From the NCBI GenBank assembly GCA_001770935.1, contig MESI01000102.1:179510-216584 (forward strand): a DNA stretch of 37,075 nt. Direction: 5' to 3'. Shown here in pieces: positions 25,457-34,030 of this stretch. The position numbers and the translations under genes were made by a program. A model generated the notes under the pieces. The model ran no database searches, had not been told where the DNA came from, and worked only from the letters and a program-made list of their open reading frames with translations. How positions within the stretch are numbered: position 1 is the first letter of the stretch; each line of letters opens with the position of its first letter. The stretch is from Burkholderiales bacterium RIFCSPLOWO2_12_FULL_61_40 (lineage in GTDB: Bacteria > Pseudomonadota > Gammaproteobacteria > Burkholderiales > Burkholderiaceae_C).

Positions 25457-26998
25457 TTACTTCGCAGCCAGTTCCATGATGGAAACCTGGTCTGCATCTT
25501 TGCGATCCAGGATGCCGGTGAGCCTGCCTTCGTGCATGACCATGATGCGGTCACTCATTCCCAGCACTTCCGGCATTTCGGACGAAATCATCAAAATGGC
25601 CACGCCCTGGCCCGCCAGTTCGGACACCAGTTTGTGGATTTCTGCCTTGGCGCCCACGTCGATTCCGCGCGTAGGCTCGTCCAGAATCAAAATTTTCGGG
25701 TGGGTGAGAAGCCAGCGTCCCACCAGCACTTTTTGCTGGTTGCCGCCGGACAGGTTTTGGATGACTTCCGACATGCTGGGTGTCTTGACCCGCAGCCGCT
25801 GGGCCATTTCCATGCAGTCCCGGTTCAGTGATTTGCTTTGCACAAACCCTTTGTTGACATAGTTCTGGTTCAGTACCGCCGCGCCCATGTTGTCCTGGAT
25901 GTCCAGGCTCAAAAAGCAACCGGTCTCCTTGCGGTCTTCCGTCAAGAACGCCATGCCCGCAGTCAAGGCGGCCGCAGGTGTGTCGATCTCGACCCCCACC
26001 CCGTTGATGGCAATCGTGCCGGAGGTGGCGGGCACCACACCGAACAGGGCCTCTGCCACGTTGGAGCGTCCCGAGCCCACCAGGCCAGCCATGCCCAGGA
26101 TTTCTCCGGCGCGTATGTCGAAGGTGATGTTCTGAAAAACCCCCTCCAGGCAGAGGTCCTGGACCGACAGCACCACGTCCCCAATGGGCACCTCTTGCTT
26201 GGGGAACATCTGCTTGATTTCGCGGCCCACCATCATGCGGATGATGTCGTCCCGCGTCACATCCGCCGAAGCACAGGTTGCGATGTACTGGCCATCGCGG
26301 AAAACGGAAAATTCATCCGCAATCTCAAACAGCTCATTCATCTTGTGGGTGATGTAGATGATGCCCTTGCCCTGTTGTCTCAGGTTGCGGATGATATTGA
26401 AGAGGTGGGCCACTTCGGTTTCGGTCAGCGCCGACGTGGGCTCGTCCATGATGAGCACGTCGGAGTTGTAGGACACCGCCTTGGCAATTTCCACCATTTG
26501 TCGGCTGGCGACCGACAGGGTCTGAATTTCCACGTCCGGGGCGATGTCGATGGACAGTTGGGCAAACAGCTCCGCCGTCTTGCGGTTGAGTTCCTTGTGG
26601 TCCACAAAGCCAAACCGGTTTTGGGGCTCGCGTGTGATCCAGACATTCTCGGCCACCGTCATGTGCGGCATCAGGTTGAGTTCCTGGTGGATCATGGCAA
26701 TGCCACGGTTCAATGCGTCGATGGGCGACTTCAAAGTGATCTTTTCCCCATGGAGAAAGATGTCGCCCTGGTCCGGAATGTAGATGCCGGAGATGATCTT
26801 CATCAAGGTCGATTTGCCGGCACCGTTTTCGCCCATCAGTGCGTGCACGGTCCCCGCCTTGAGTTGGAAGGAAACCTTGTCCAGCGCCACCACCCCTGGA
26901 AATGCTTTGAGGATGCCCCGGATTTCCAAAAGCGGGTGCGCCAATGGGGCTGCGGCGTCTGGGTGCGGACGCTCCAACGTTGTTGTGTCTGACGTCAT
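25457..26998 (-). CDS. iatA: Inositol ABC transporter, ATP-binding protein with two ABC domains
   Basis: The 513-residue product is a duplicated ABC ATPase of the RbsA/MglA type. The first half has Walker [11 protein letters not shown] and a region ending [12 protein letters not shown] (Walker B). The second half has [16 protein letters not shown] as a degenerate Walker A, the signature LSGGNQQKV and [13 protein letters not shown]. This asymmetry is normal for the family. It powers uptake with the permease encoded 22 bp downstream. I prefer the ATG at 26998, preceded by GAGAG, over an in-frame ATG at 27010 without a ribosome site. Inositol as substrate is inferred from neighbours. Confidence 0.92.
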   Translation of the reverse strand: MTSDTTTLERPHPDAAAPLAHPLLEIRGILKAFPGVVALDKVSFQLKAGTVHALMGENGAGKSTLMKIISGIYIPDQGDIFLHGEKITLKSPIDALNRGIAMIHQELNLMPHMTVAENVWITREPQNRFGFVDHKELNRKTAELFAQLSIDIAPDVEIQTLSVASRQMVEIAKAVSYNSDVLIMDEPTSALTETEVAHLFNIIRNLRQQGKGIIYITHKMNELFEIADEFSVFRDGQYIATCASADVTRDDIIRMMVGREIKQMFPKQEVPIGDVVLSVQDLCLEGVFQNITFDIRAGEILGMAGLVGSGRSNVAEALFGVVPATSGTIAINGVGVEIDTPAAALTAGMAFLTEDRKETGCFLSLDIQDNMGAAVLNQNYVNKGFVQSKSLNRDCMEMAQRLRVKTPSMSEVIQNLSGGNQQKVLVGRWLLTHPKILILDEPTRGIDVGAKAEIHKLVSELAGQGVAILMISSEMPEVLGMSDRIMVMHEGRLTGILDRKDADQVSIMELAAK

Positions 26999-27063
26999 GG
27001 TGACTCTCATGAACTGGAAAAAGAGGGATGCCCCATTGGAGCATCCCCCGCTTGGAGAAACAA

Positions 27064-27993
27064 TCAGTTTTTGGCCGCGTATTTGCTCAGGTTGGCGGGT
27101 GTCACCAACTCAAACGGCACATTCACGAAACGTTCCACTTTTTGCTTTTTGATCAGTTTCAGTGCGGCTTCGATAGACCCCGAGCCTTGTCCCGCCGCAT
27201 TCTGGAAAACCGTCACTTTCAGGTCGCCAGACTTCATGGAGGCCAGGGCGTCTGGTGTGGCGTCAATACCGGCCACCAAAGAGGCGGGTGTCCATTTTTT
27301 GGTTGCTTTGAGCGCGTTAATCGCGCCAATGGCCATTTCGTCGTTGTTGGCGATGACGGCGTCAAACTTCATGCCAGCGGTGATCCAGTTGGTGGTGATG
27401 TCCTGGCCCTGGGTGCGGTCCCATTTGCCTTCGCGTTTGTCCAAAATCTTGATGCCAGAGCACTCTTTGGTGGCCAGCACATCTTCAATGTCCTTGGTGC
27501 GGGTGCGTGCGGCTTCGTTGGACAGCTCGCCCATCAGCACCACGATACTGCCCTTGCCCTTGAGGATGCGGCAGACTTCCTGGGTTTGCACGGTGCCAGA
27601 CACTTTTTCATCGGACGCCACCACGGCCACGCCAGCGGGCAGCTTGTCAAAATCCACGGGCTTGCGGTTCACATAGATCAGGGGAATCTTGGCATCGGTC
27701 ACCATTTTGGTGATCTTGGGCGTGACATCGGTGTCCACCGGGTTCACGATGATGGCGTCCACCTTTTGGGCAATCAGATTCTGGATCTGGCTGAGCTGTT
27801 TGCCCACGTCGTTTTGTGCATCTTCAACCTGCACTGTCGCGCCGGATTTTTTGCCGGATTCCAAAACACCATTTTTCAAGATGGTGAGAAACGTATCCAG
27901 TTGCGCCATGGCCAAGCCAATCTTTTCGGCATGGGCTGCCATGGGGGACAGCAGCGTGGTGGATATGGCTGCGGCGGTAAGAAGCTTTTTCAT
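27064..27993 (-). CDS. ibpA: Inositol ABC transporter, periplasmic binding protein
   Basis: The 309-residue product is a Peripla_BP_4 (ribose-binding type) protein. It has a Sec signal peptide ([22 protein letters not shown]), then [29 protein letters not shown] and [13 protein letters not shown] segments typical of inositol-binding proteins of the Caulobacter IbpA kind. GGAG lies 9 bases before the ATG at 27993; the longer reading to 28104 would hide the signal peptide. It is first in the ibpA-iatA-iatP operon, with two predicted IolR sites between it and the divergent iolC. A close paralogue is at 35980. Confidence 0.92.
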   Translation of the reverse strand: MKKLLTAAAISTTLLSPMAAHAEKIGLAMAQLDTFLTILKNGVLESGKKSGATVQVEDAQNDVGKQLSQIQNLIAQKVDAIIVNPVDTDVTPKITKMVTDAKIPLIYVNRKPVDFDKLPAGVAVVASDEKVSGTVQTQEVCRILKGKGSIVVLMGELSNEAARTRTKDIEDVLATKECSGIKILDKREGKWDRTQGQDITTNWITAGMKFDAVIANNDEMAIGAINALKATKKWTPASLVAGIDATPDALASMKSGDLKVTVFQNAAGQGSGSIEAALKLIKKQKVERFVNVPFELVTPANLSKYAAKN

Positions 27994-28108
27994 ACGATGA
28001 ATCTCCAGTGTTGGTTGAGAACGACGCAGTGAATGCCGTTCGGTTTTTTGGGCTCGTGCAAACAGTGCATGAACCACCCTATGAACTGTAATCAAATTTT
28101 TCAAAAAA

Positions 28109-28124
28109 TAGAAATTATTTTCTA
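28109..28124. promoter_or_regulatory. Predicted IolR operator 3 (ibpA/iolC region)
   Basis: TAGAAATTATTTTCTA is nearly a perfect palindrome and matches the motif at 18349. It lies 115 bp upstream of ibpA and upstream of iolC, so it may serve both. Confidence 0.6.
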
Positions 28125-28137
28125 AGTGAATACCCTA

Positions 28138-28153
28138 TAGAAATTTATGTCCA
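28138..28153. promoter_or_regulatory. Predicted IolR operator 4, next to a -10 box of iolC
   Basis: TAGAAATTTATGTCCA matches the same motif and is centred 29 bp from operator 3. It directly precedes TATAAT (28154-28159), a good -10 box for iolC, so a bound repressor would cover the promoter spacer. Confidence 0.6.
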
Positions 28154-28238
28154 TATAATTTACAGTCACTGGACCTGAGCGAAACCGTGCGGCATCACTG
28201 GCTGCAATTGCTTTAACCTAAACCAAATAGTGCTATCA

Positions 28239-30182
28239 ATGAGTCCACTCCATTTCCCCTTAGACCGAAAATTTGACTTGGCGTGTCTTGGCCGTCTGGC
28301 AGTCGACTTGTACTCCCAGCAGTTCGGCAGTCGGCTGGAAGACGCCCGCAGCATGGCTATGTACCTGGGTGGCAGCTCGGGCAACCTGGCCTTTGGTGTG
28401 GCCCGTCTGGGCTTGCGCAGCGCCATGATTTCCCGTGTGGGCAACGAACACATGGGGCGCTTCCTGACCGAGACCCTGGCGCAAGAGGGCTGTGACACCA
28501 GCCAGGTGCAGGTCGACCCCGAGCGCTTGACCGCTTTGGTCTTGCTGGGGCTCAAGGACCGCGACACCTTTCCCCTGATCTTTATGCGCGAGAACTGTGC
28601 CGATATGGCCGTGGACGCGGCGCAGATCAGCGAAGACTTCATCGCCCAGTGCCGTGCCCTGGCGATCACAGGCACCCATTTGTCCACGCCCGGCACCCGG
28701 GCGGCATCGCGTACCGCGCTGGGCTACGCCCGCAAACACGGCGTCGTTCGTGTGCTGGACATTGATTACCGCCCTGTGCTGTGGGGCTTGACCAGCCGTG
28801 GCGCAGGTGAGAACCGCTATGTGCCCGATGCACGCGTCACCCAGCAGTTGCAAGAAATGCTGCCCGAGTTCGACCTGCTGGTGGGCACCGAAGAAGAGTT
28901 TTTTATTGCCGGTGGCGTGGCCGATGACCTGATTGCCAGCCTGCGTGCCGTGCGTGCGCTGAGCCAAGCCACCCTCGTGGTCAAGCGCGGCGCCTTGGGC
29001 TGCTGTGTGATCGAAGGCGCCATTCCCGACAACATCGATGATGCCCCCACCTACCGCGGTGAGCGCGTGGAAGTGCTGAATGTGCTGGGTGCGGGCGATG
29101 CCTTTTTGTCCGGCCTGATGGCCAGCCTGCTGCAGGGCAAGGATTGGGCGCAGTCCACCCAGGTGGCCAATGCCTGCGGCGCCATTGTGGTGTCCCGCCA
29201 TGCCTGCTCCGCTGCCATGCCCACCCCTGCGGAGCTGGAGCACTGGTTCAGTGGGGCGCGCAACCCCAAGGTGGACGCGGACCAGCAGCTGGCCCACCTG
29301 CACCGGGTGAGCGCCGCACGCCCCCAGTGGAACGAGCTGTGTGTGATGGCGTTTGACCACCGCAGCCAGTTTCTGGAGATGGTGCGCGAAGCCGGGGTGA
29401 GCGAAGCGCGCATTCCCGTATTGAAGAAACTGCTGGTCCAGGCGGCCGAGCAAGTCGAAACCAGCCACCAGTTGCAGGGCCACGTCGGTGTGCTGATTGA
29501 TGGTGGCGACTACGGCACCGATGCTTTGGCCAGCGCCACCGGGCGCGGCTGGTGGGTGGGGCGGCCGGTGGAGCTGCCGGGTTCGCGCCCGCTGCGTTTT
29601 GACGGCACCCGTTCCGTGGGCAGCGCCTTGGTGCACTGGCCTACGGAGCAGGTGGTGAAGTGCCTGGTGCATTACCACCCGGATGACTCCAATGCGCTGC
29701 GCCTGGAGCAAGAACAGAGGGTGCGCGAGCTGTGGGAGGCTACCCGTGCATCCGGCAACGAGTTGCTGCTGGAAGTTATCTTGCCCAAAGCGATGACCCT
29801 GCGCGGCAGCGAGGACGCCAGTGTGCTGCGGGCCGTGGCGCGCTTTTACAACCTGGGCATCAAACCCGAGTGGTGGAAGCTGGCGCCCATGCAGTCCCAG
29901 GGCTGGGCGGATTTGCATGCACTCATCCAAGAGCGTGATCCCTACTGCCGTGGCGCTGTGATTCTGGGCTTGAACCAGCCGCTGAACTATCTGGCGCAAA
30001 GTTTTGCGCAGGCGTCCAATCCGGTGGTCAAGGGCTTTATGGTGGGGCGCACCTTGTGGGCCGACGCCTCGCTGCGCTGGTTCCAGAACGAACTCGACGA
30101 TGCCGGCCTGGTGCGTGAGGTGGCCGCCAACTTTGCAACCTTGGTCGATGCCTGGCGCGGCCGTATGAATCCAACCCTTTGA
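28239..30182 (+). CDS. iolC: 5-Dehydro-2-deoxygluconokinase fused to DUF2090 (probable aldolase)
   Basis: The 647-residue product has two parts. The first (about 5-330) is a PfkB-family kinase with MYLGGSSGNLAFGVARLG near the start and VLNVLGAGDAFLSGLM, the ATP-binding and catalytic-base motif, near residue 290. It phosphorylates 5-dehydro-2-deoxygluconate. The second (about 350-640) is a DUF2090 domain, with CVMAFDHRSQF, LIDGGDYGTDAL, LVHYHPDD and VKGFMVGRTLW. In many Proteobacteria this fusion is annotated as kinase plus 5-dehydro-2-deoxyphosphogluconate aldolase, replacing IolJ. That activity is family knowledge, not seen here. The ATG at 28239 has no good ribosome site; GTG at 28230 is an alternative. 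Predicted IolR sites lie about 90-130 bp upstream. Confidence 0.93.
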   Translation: MSPLHFPLDRKFDLACLGRLAVDLYSQQFGSRLEDARSMAMYLGGSSGNLAFGVARLGLRSAMISRVGNEHMGRFLTETLAQEGCDTSQVQVDPERLTALVLLGLKDRDTFPLIFMRENCADMAVDAAQISEDFIAQCRALAITGTHLSTPGTRAASRTALGYARKHGVVRVLDIDYRPVLWGLTSRGAGENRYVPDARVTQQLQEMLPEFDLLVGTEEEFFIAGGVADDLIASLRAVRALSQATLVVKRGALGCCVIEGAIPDNIDDAPTYRGERVEVLNVLGAGDAFLSGLMASLLQGKDWAQSTQVANACGAIVVSRHACSAAMPTPAELEHWFSGARNPKVDADQQLAHLHRVSAARPQWNELCVMAFDHRSQFLEMVREAGVSEARIPVLKKLLVQAAEQVETSHQLQGHVGVLIDGGDYGTDALASATGRGWWVGRPVELPGSRPLRFDGTRSVGSALVHWPTEQVVKCLVHYHPDDSNALRLEQEQRVRELWEATRASGNELLLEVILPKAMTLRGSEDASVLRAVARFYNLGIKPEWWKLAPMQSQGWADLHALIQERDPYCRGAVILGLNQPLNYLAQSFAQASNPVVKGFMVGRTLWADASLRWFQNELDDAGLVREVAANFATLVDAWRGRMNPTL

Positions 30183-30193
30183 ATTGATTTGTC

Positions 30194-32062
30194 ATGACAA
30201 CACAACGACTCACCATGGCCCAAGCGCTGGTCAAGCACGTGGCCGCGCTGCGGGTGGAAATGGCGGATGGCAGCATCCAGCCCTATTGCGGTGGCGTCTT
30301 CACCATCTTCGGCCACGGCAACGTGGCCGGGCTGGGCGAAGCCCTGTGGGCTGAGCGTGCTGCACTGCCCACCTACCGCGCCCACAACGAACAGGGCATG
30401 GCCCTGGCCGCCGTGGCCTACGGCAAAGCCCACCTGCGCCAGCGCATGATGGCGGTCAGCTCCAGCATTGGCCCGGGCGCCACCAACATGGTCACGGCCG
30501 CGGCGGTGGCGCATGTCAACCGCCTGCCGGTCTTGTTGCTGCCCGGAGACGTCTTCGCCACCCGCACCCCCGACCCGGTGCTCCAGCAAATCGAGAGCTT
30601 TCAGCAAGGCGATGTGAGCGCCAGCGACACCTTCCGCCCGGTGACCCGCTACTTTGACCGCATCACCCGCGCCGAGCAAATCCTCACGGCCTTGCCGCGC
30701 GCCATCCAGGTCATGACCGATCCCGCGTCTTGCGGCCCGGTGTGCCTGTCCTTGCCGCAAGACGTGCAGGCGCATGCCTTTGACTGCCCCACCAGCTTCC
30801 TGCAGCCCGAACGCATTCACTTCCGCCGGCCTCCGGCGGACCTGCGCGAGTTGGTCGCGGCGGCCGCGCTGCTCAAGACGGCCCAAAAACCCATGATCGT
30901 GGCCGGTGGTGGTGTGCTCTACAGCCAGGCCTGCGACGCCCTGCGCGCCTTTGCCGAGGCACACGGCATTCCGGTCGTGGAGTCGCACGGCGGCAAAAGC
31001 AGCCTGCCCTGGGACCACCCCCTGAACCTGGGGGGCATAGGCGTGGATGGCGGCCCCGCCGCCAACGCCATGGCGGCGCAGGCCGACCTGGTGCTGGCCG
31101 TAGGCACCCGCTTGCAGGACTTCACCACCGGCTCCCACGCGCTGTTTGCCAAAGCCAAACTCCTGGGCCTGAACGTGCAGCACTTCGATGCCGCCAAGTG
31201 GAGCGGCCAGGCCCTGGTGGCCGATGCCCGTGTGGGCTTGGGCCAGTTGACGGCCGCCTTGGGCGACTGGAAAGCCGACGCCGCCTGGACCGCCACCGCC
31301 AAGACCCAGGCCGCAGGCTGGGTGCAGCGCGTGACCGAACTCACCACGGCGGTGCCCAAAGACGTGCTGCCCTACGACGCCGAAGTCATTGGCGCGGTGC
31401 GCGACTCGCTCAATGAGGCAGGGGGCGACAGTGGCCAGCACGATGTGCTGGTGTGTGCTGCCGGCACCTTGCCGGCTGAGTTGCACAAGCTGTGGCGCGC
31501 CAGTGCGCCGGGCAACTACCACGTCGAATACGGCTATTCCTGCATGGGTTATGAGATCGCCGGTGCACTGGGCGCCAAGATGGCGCGTCCCCAGCAGGAA
31601 GTCATTGTCATGGTGGGCGACGGCTCCTACATGATGATGAATTCGGAGCTGGCCACCTCGGTGCTGCTGGGGCAAAAACTCATCGTGGTGGTGCTGGATA
31701 ACCGGGGTTACGGCTGCATAGAGCGCTTGCAACTCAAATCCGGCAGCCCCAGCTTCAACAACATGCTGGATGACTGCGTGCCCGAAGGTGGCAACAAAAG
31801 CACCATTGACTTTGCCATGCACGCCCGCAGCATGGGCGCGGAGGCGGTGCATGTAAAAAATGTGGCCGAGCTGAAAACCGCCATGGTCAAGGCCCGCGCG
31901 TCGGAGCACACCCATGTGCTGGTGATTGACACCACCCACCACCGCACCACCGAAGAGGGTGGCTGCTGGTGGGAGGTGGGCATCCCCGAGGTGTCGGAGC
32001 GCACCGAGGTGCATGAAGCCCACGCCCGCTACCTGCATGCCAAAAAAGAGCAACGTGTTTAA
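30194..32062 (+). CDS. iolD: 3D-(3,5/4)-trihydroxycyclohexane-1,2-dione hydrolase
   Basis: The 622-residue product is a thiamine-diphosphate enzyme that opens the ring of the inositol-derived dione to give 5-deoxyglucuronate. It has the three domains of the acetolactate synthase family: YRAHNEQGMALAAVAYGKA with the activating Glu near residue 66, a central domain with GGIGVDGGPAAN, and a C-terminal domain with GYSCMGYEIAGALGAK and the cofactor motif GDGSYMMMNSE followed by LDNRGYGC. Length is close to known IolD. It starts 12 bp after iolC. The ribosome site is weak, so translation may be coupled. Confidence 0.96.
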   Translation: MTTQRLTMAQALVKHVAALRVEMADGSIQPYCGGVFTIFGHGNVAGLGEALWAERAALPTYRAHNEQGMALAAVAYGKAHLRQRMMAVSSSIGPGATNMVTAAAVAHVNRLPVLLLPGDVFATRTPDPVLQQIESFQQGDVSASDTFRPVTRYFDRITRAEQILTALPRAIQVMTDPASCGPVCLSLPQDVQAHAFDCPTSFLQPERIHFRRPPADLRELVAAAALLKTAQKPMIVAGGGVLYSQACDALRAFAEAHGIPVVESHGGKSSLPWDHPLNLGGIGVDGGPAANAMAAQADLVLAVGTRLQDFTTGSHALFAKAKLLGLNVQHFDAAKWSGQALVADARVGLGQLTAALGDWKADAAWTATAKTQAAGWVQRVTELTTAVPKDVLPYDAEVIGAVRDSLNEAGGDSGQHDVLVCAAGTLPAELHKLWRASAPGNYHVEYGYSCMGYEIAGALGAKMARPQQEVIVMVGDGSYMMMNSELATSVLLGQKLIVVVLDNRGYGCIERLQLKSGSPSFNNMLDDCVPEGGNKSTIDFAMHARSMGAEAVHVKNVAELKTAMVKARASEHTHVLVIDTTHHRTTEEGGCWWEVGIPEVSERTEVHEAHARYLHAKKEQRV

Positions 32063-32088
32063 CCCCCCTTACTGAAAGAGAAATTAGC

Positions 32089-33015
32089 ATGACCTGGAAT
32101 GTCCGCATTGGTATCAACCCCCTGTCCTGGATGAACGACGACCTGCCCACCCTGGGCGGAGAAACCTCGCTGGAAACAGCGCTTGGCGAAGGCAAAGAAA
32201 TTGGCTACGAAGGCTTCGAGCTGGGCAACAAGTTTCCCAAAGACGGCCCAGGCTTGAAAGCCAAGCTCGACGCATTTGGGCTGGCCTGTGTGTCGGGCTG
32301 GTACTCCGGATTTCTGGCCGAGAAGGACGCCGGCCAAAGCAACGCGCAGGCGGTCGCTGCGGAAATCGAGCGTTGCAAGGCGCACATGGACAAGTTGAAA
32401 TACAACGGCGTCAAGGTGGTGGTCTACGGTGAATGCGCCGGCACCGTGCAGGGCCAGATGGACACGCCCGTGTCCAAGCGCCCCCACTTCGCCAACGACG
32501 CCTTGTGGCAAGCCTATGCCGAGCGGCTCAATGCTTTTGGTGAATACCTGCTGGCCACCTATGGCATCAAGCTGGCCTACCACCACCACATGGGTGCTTA
32601 TGTGGAATCACCGGCCGACGTGGACAAGCTGATGGACCTGACCGATCCGGCCAAGGTGTTTTTGTTGTTTGACACCGGCCACGCTTACTTTGGTGGCGCA
32701 ACAGACCCCAATGCCTTGCTGCAAAAGCACGTCAAGCGGGTGGTGCATGTGCACTGCAAGGATGTGCGCACCCCCGTGATTGCCCAGGCCCGCAACGACA
32801 GTTGGAGCTTTTTGAACGGTGTGATCAACGGCACGTTCACCGTGCCCGGTGACGGCAGCATTGACTACCGGACCGTGTTGACCACGCTGCGCAATGCCGG
32901 TTATGAAGGTTGGCTGGTGGTGGAGGCCGAGCAGGACCCCGCCGTGGCCCCCAGCTACCAGTACGCCAAAAAAGGGTTTGAGACCCTGCGTTCCCTGGTG
33001 GACAGCCTGGCCTGA
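32089..33015 (+). CDS. iolE: myo-Inosose-2 dehydratase
   Basis: The 308-residue TIM-barrel enzyme removes water from scyllo-inosose to give the cyclohexane dione used by IolD. Diagnostic segments are VRIGINPLSWMNDDLPTLGG at the start, IGYEGFELGNKFP, KLAYHHHMGAYVES, LLFDTGHAYFGG, VVHVHCKDVR and VPGDGSIDYRTVL, which supply the usual metal ligands. AAAGAGA precedes the ATG. It lies 26 bp after iolD and 8 bp before iolB, in one operon. Confidence 0.96.
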   Translation: MTWNVRIGINPLSWMNDDLPTLGGETSLETALGEGKEIGYEGFELGNKFPKDGPGLKAKLDAFGLACVSGWYSGFLAEKDAGQSNAQAVAAEIERCKAHMDKLKYNGVKVVVYGECAGTVQGQMDTPVSKRPHFANDALWQAYAERLNAFGEYLLATYGIKLAYHHHMGAYVESPADVDKLMDLTDPAKVFLLFDTGHAYFGGATDPNALLQKHVKRVVHVHCKDVRTPVIAQARNDSWSFLNGVINGTFTVPGDGSIDYRTVLTTLRNAGYEGWLVVEAEQDPAVAPSYQYAKKGFETLRSLVDSLA

Positions 33016-33023
33016 GCACCACC

Positions 33024-33857
33024 ATGGTCAGCCCTTTACTTGCCAAAGCCGCGCCCGCCGGGCGCGAAATCGTCAACGTCACACCCGAGCGTGCGGGCTG
33101 GACCCATGTGGGCTTTCGCGCCCTGCGTCTGTCCGCCGGTGAGGCGGAATCGGTGCAGACCGGAATCCGTGAACTGTGCATCGTGGTGCTGACCGGCACG
33201 GTGGATGTGACGGTGGACGGCCAGACCCATGCGGGCCTGGGAAAGCGCCAGAGCGTGTTTGAAGAGGTATCGCCCGCAGCCGTGTATGTGCCGGCCGGCA
33301 AGGTGGTGACGATTGCCGTGGCCTCAAGCTGCACCCAAGGCGCGGAAGTGGCCTTGTGCAGTGCCCCGGGCGGCGCCGACAGCGCCCAGCGCCAGGTGCG
33401 GGTGATGGACCCGGCCGCCATGCGCCGCAGCGTGCGCGGCCAAGGCAGCAACACCCGCTACGTGTGTGACATCCTGCCGCATGACGACCCCACGGCGGCG
33501 CATCTGCTGGTGGTGGAAGTGCTCACCCCTGCGGGCCACTCCAGCAGCTACCCGCCGCATAAACACGACGTGGAGCAACCGCCGCTGGAAACGCAGCTGG
33601 AAGAAACCTACTACCACCGCCTCAACCCGCCCCAGGGCTTTGCGTTCCAGCGCGTCTACACCGACGACCGCAGCCTGGACGAAGCCTGTGCCGTGGAAAA
33701 CCACGACGTGGTGATGGTGCCTCGGGGCTACCACCCGGTGGTAGCGCCCCATGGCTACGACCTGTATTACCTCAACGTGATGGCCGGGCCGAACCGCTTT
33801 TGGGTGTTCAAGAACGATCCGGCGCACGAGTGGATGCTGGCCCCCGCCACCCCCTGA
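33024..33857 (+). CDS. iolB: 5-Deoxyglucuronate isomerase
   Basis: The 277-residue cupin-fold protein converts 5-deoxyglucuronate to 5-dehydro-2-deoxygluconate, the substrate of IolC. It has two cupin halves; the second carries SSYPPHKHDVEQPPLETQLEE, in which the histidines and glutamate bind metal, then YYHRLNPPQGFAFQRVY, MVPRGYHPVVAPHGYDLYYLN and a C-terminal MAGPNRFWVFKNDP, all typical of IolB. It is the last gene of the iolCDEB operon. The A of its stop codon is the first base of a family C repeat. No iolA gene follows. Confidence 0.96.
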   Translation: MVSPLLAKAAPAGREIVNVTPERAGWTHVGFRALRLSAGEAESVQTGIRELCIVVLTGTVDVTVDGQTHAGLGKRQSVFEEVSPAAVYVPAGKVVTIAVASSCTQGAEVALCSAPGGADSAQRQVRVMDPAAMRRSVRGQGSNTRYVCDILPHDDPTAAHLLVVEVLTPAGHSSSYPPHKHDVEQPPLETQLEETYYHRLNPPQGFAFQRVYTDDRSLDEACAVENHDVVMVPRGYHPVVAPHGYDLYYLNVMAGPNRFWVFKNDPAHEWMLAPATP

Positions 33858-33953
33858 TTCCATATCCATGCGATATGTCGTTGCCCCTCCTGGTCGTGCT
33901 AAAGCACTGCCTGCGTCGGCGCGCCTCATCTCCCATTGATCTGAAAACGGAAT
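33857..33953 (+). repeat. About 100-bp dispersed repeat, family C, copy 2
   Basis: This is the second copy of the element at 22612, in the same orientation, with ATTCC and GGAAT ends. Both copies begin at the stop codon of an iol gene in the plus-strand direction. Confidence 0.85.
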
Positions 33954-33964
33954 GAAACCTCCAG

Positions 33965-33986
33965 CGCTGACGTAGTGCAGTCAGCG
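33965..33986 (+). terminator. Hairpin between iolB and the chemoreceptor gene
   Basis: CGCTGAC and GTCAGCG form a perfect 7-bp stem with an 8-base loop. It is followed by G residues instead of T residues, so it is a weak terminator candidate at best. Confidence 0.35.
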
Positions 33987-34030
33987 GGGGGGGGTGTGCG
34001 GGCGAGTCTTTGTAAGAAAGTGGTACGCAG

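Noticed and set aside
25838..26992. 384-codon plus-strand open frame opposite iatA
   Set aside because: Shadow of the ABC ATPase gene.
29987..32053. 688-codon minus-strand open frame opposite iolD
   Set aside because: Antisense shadow of a clearly recognised gene; low-complexity composition.
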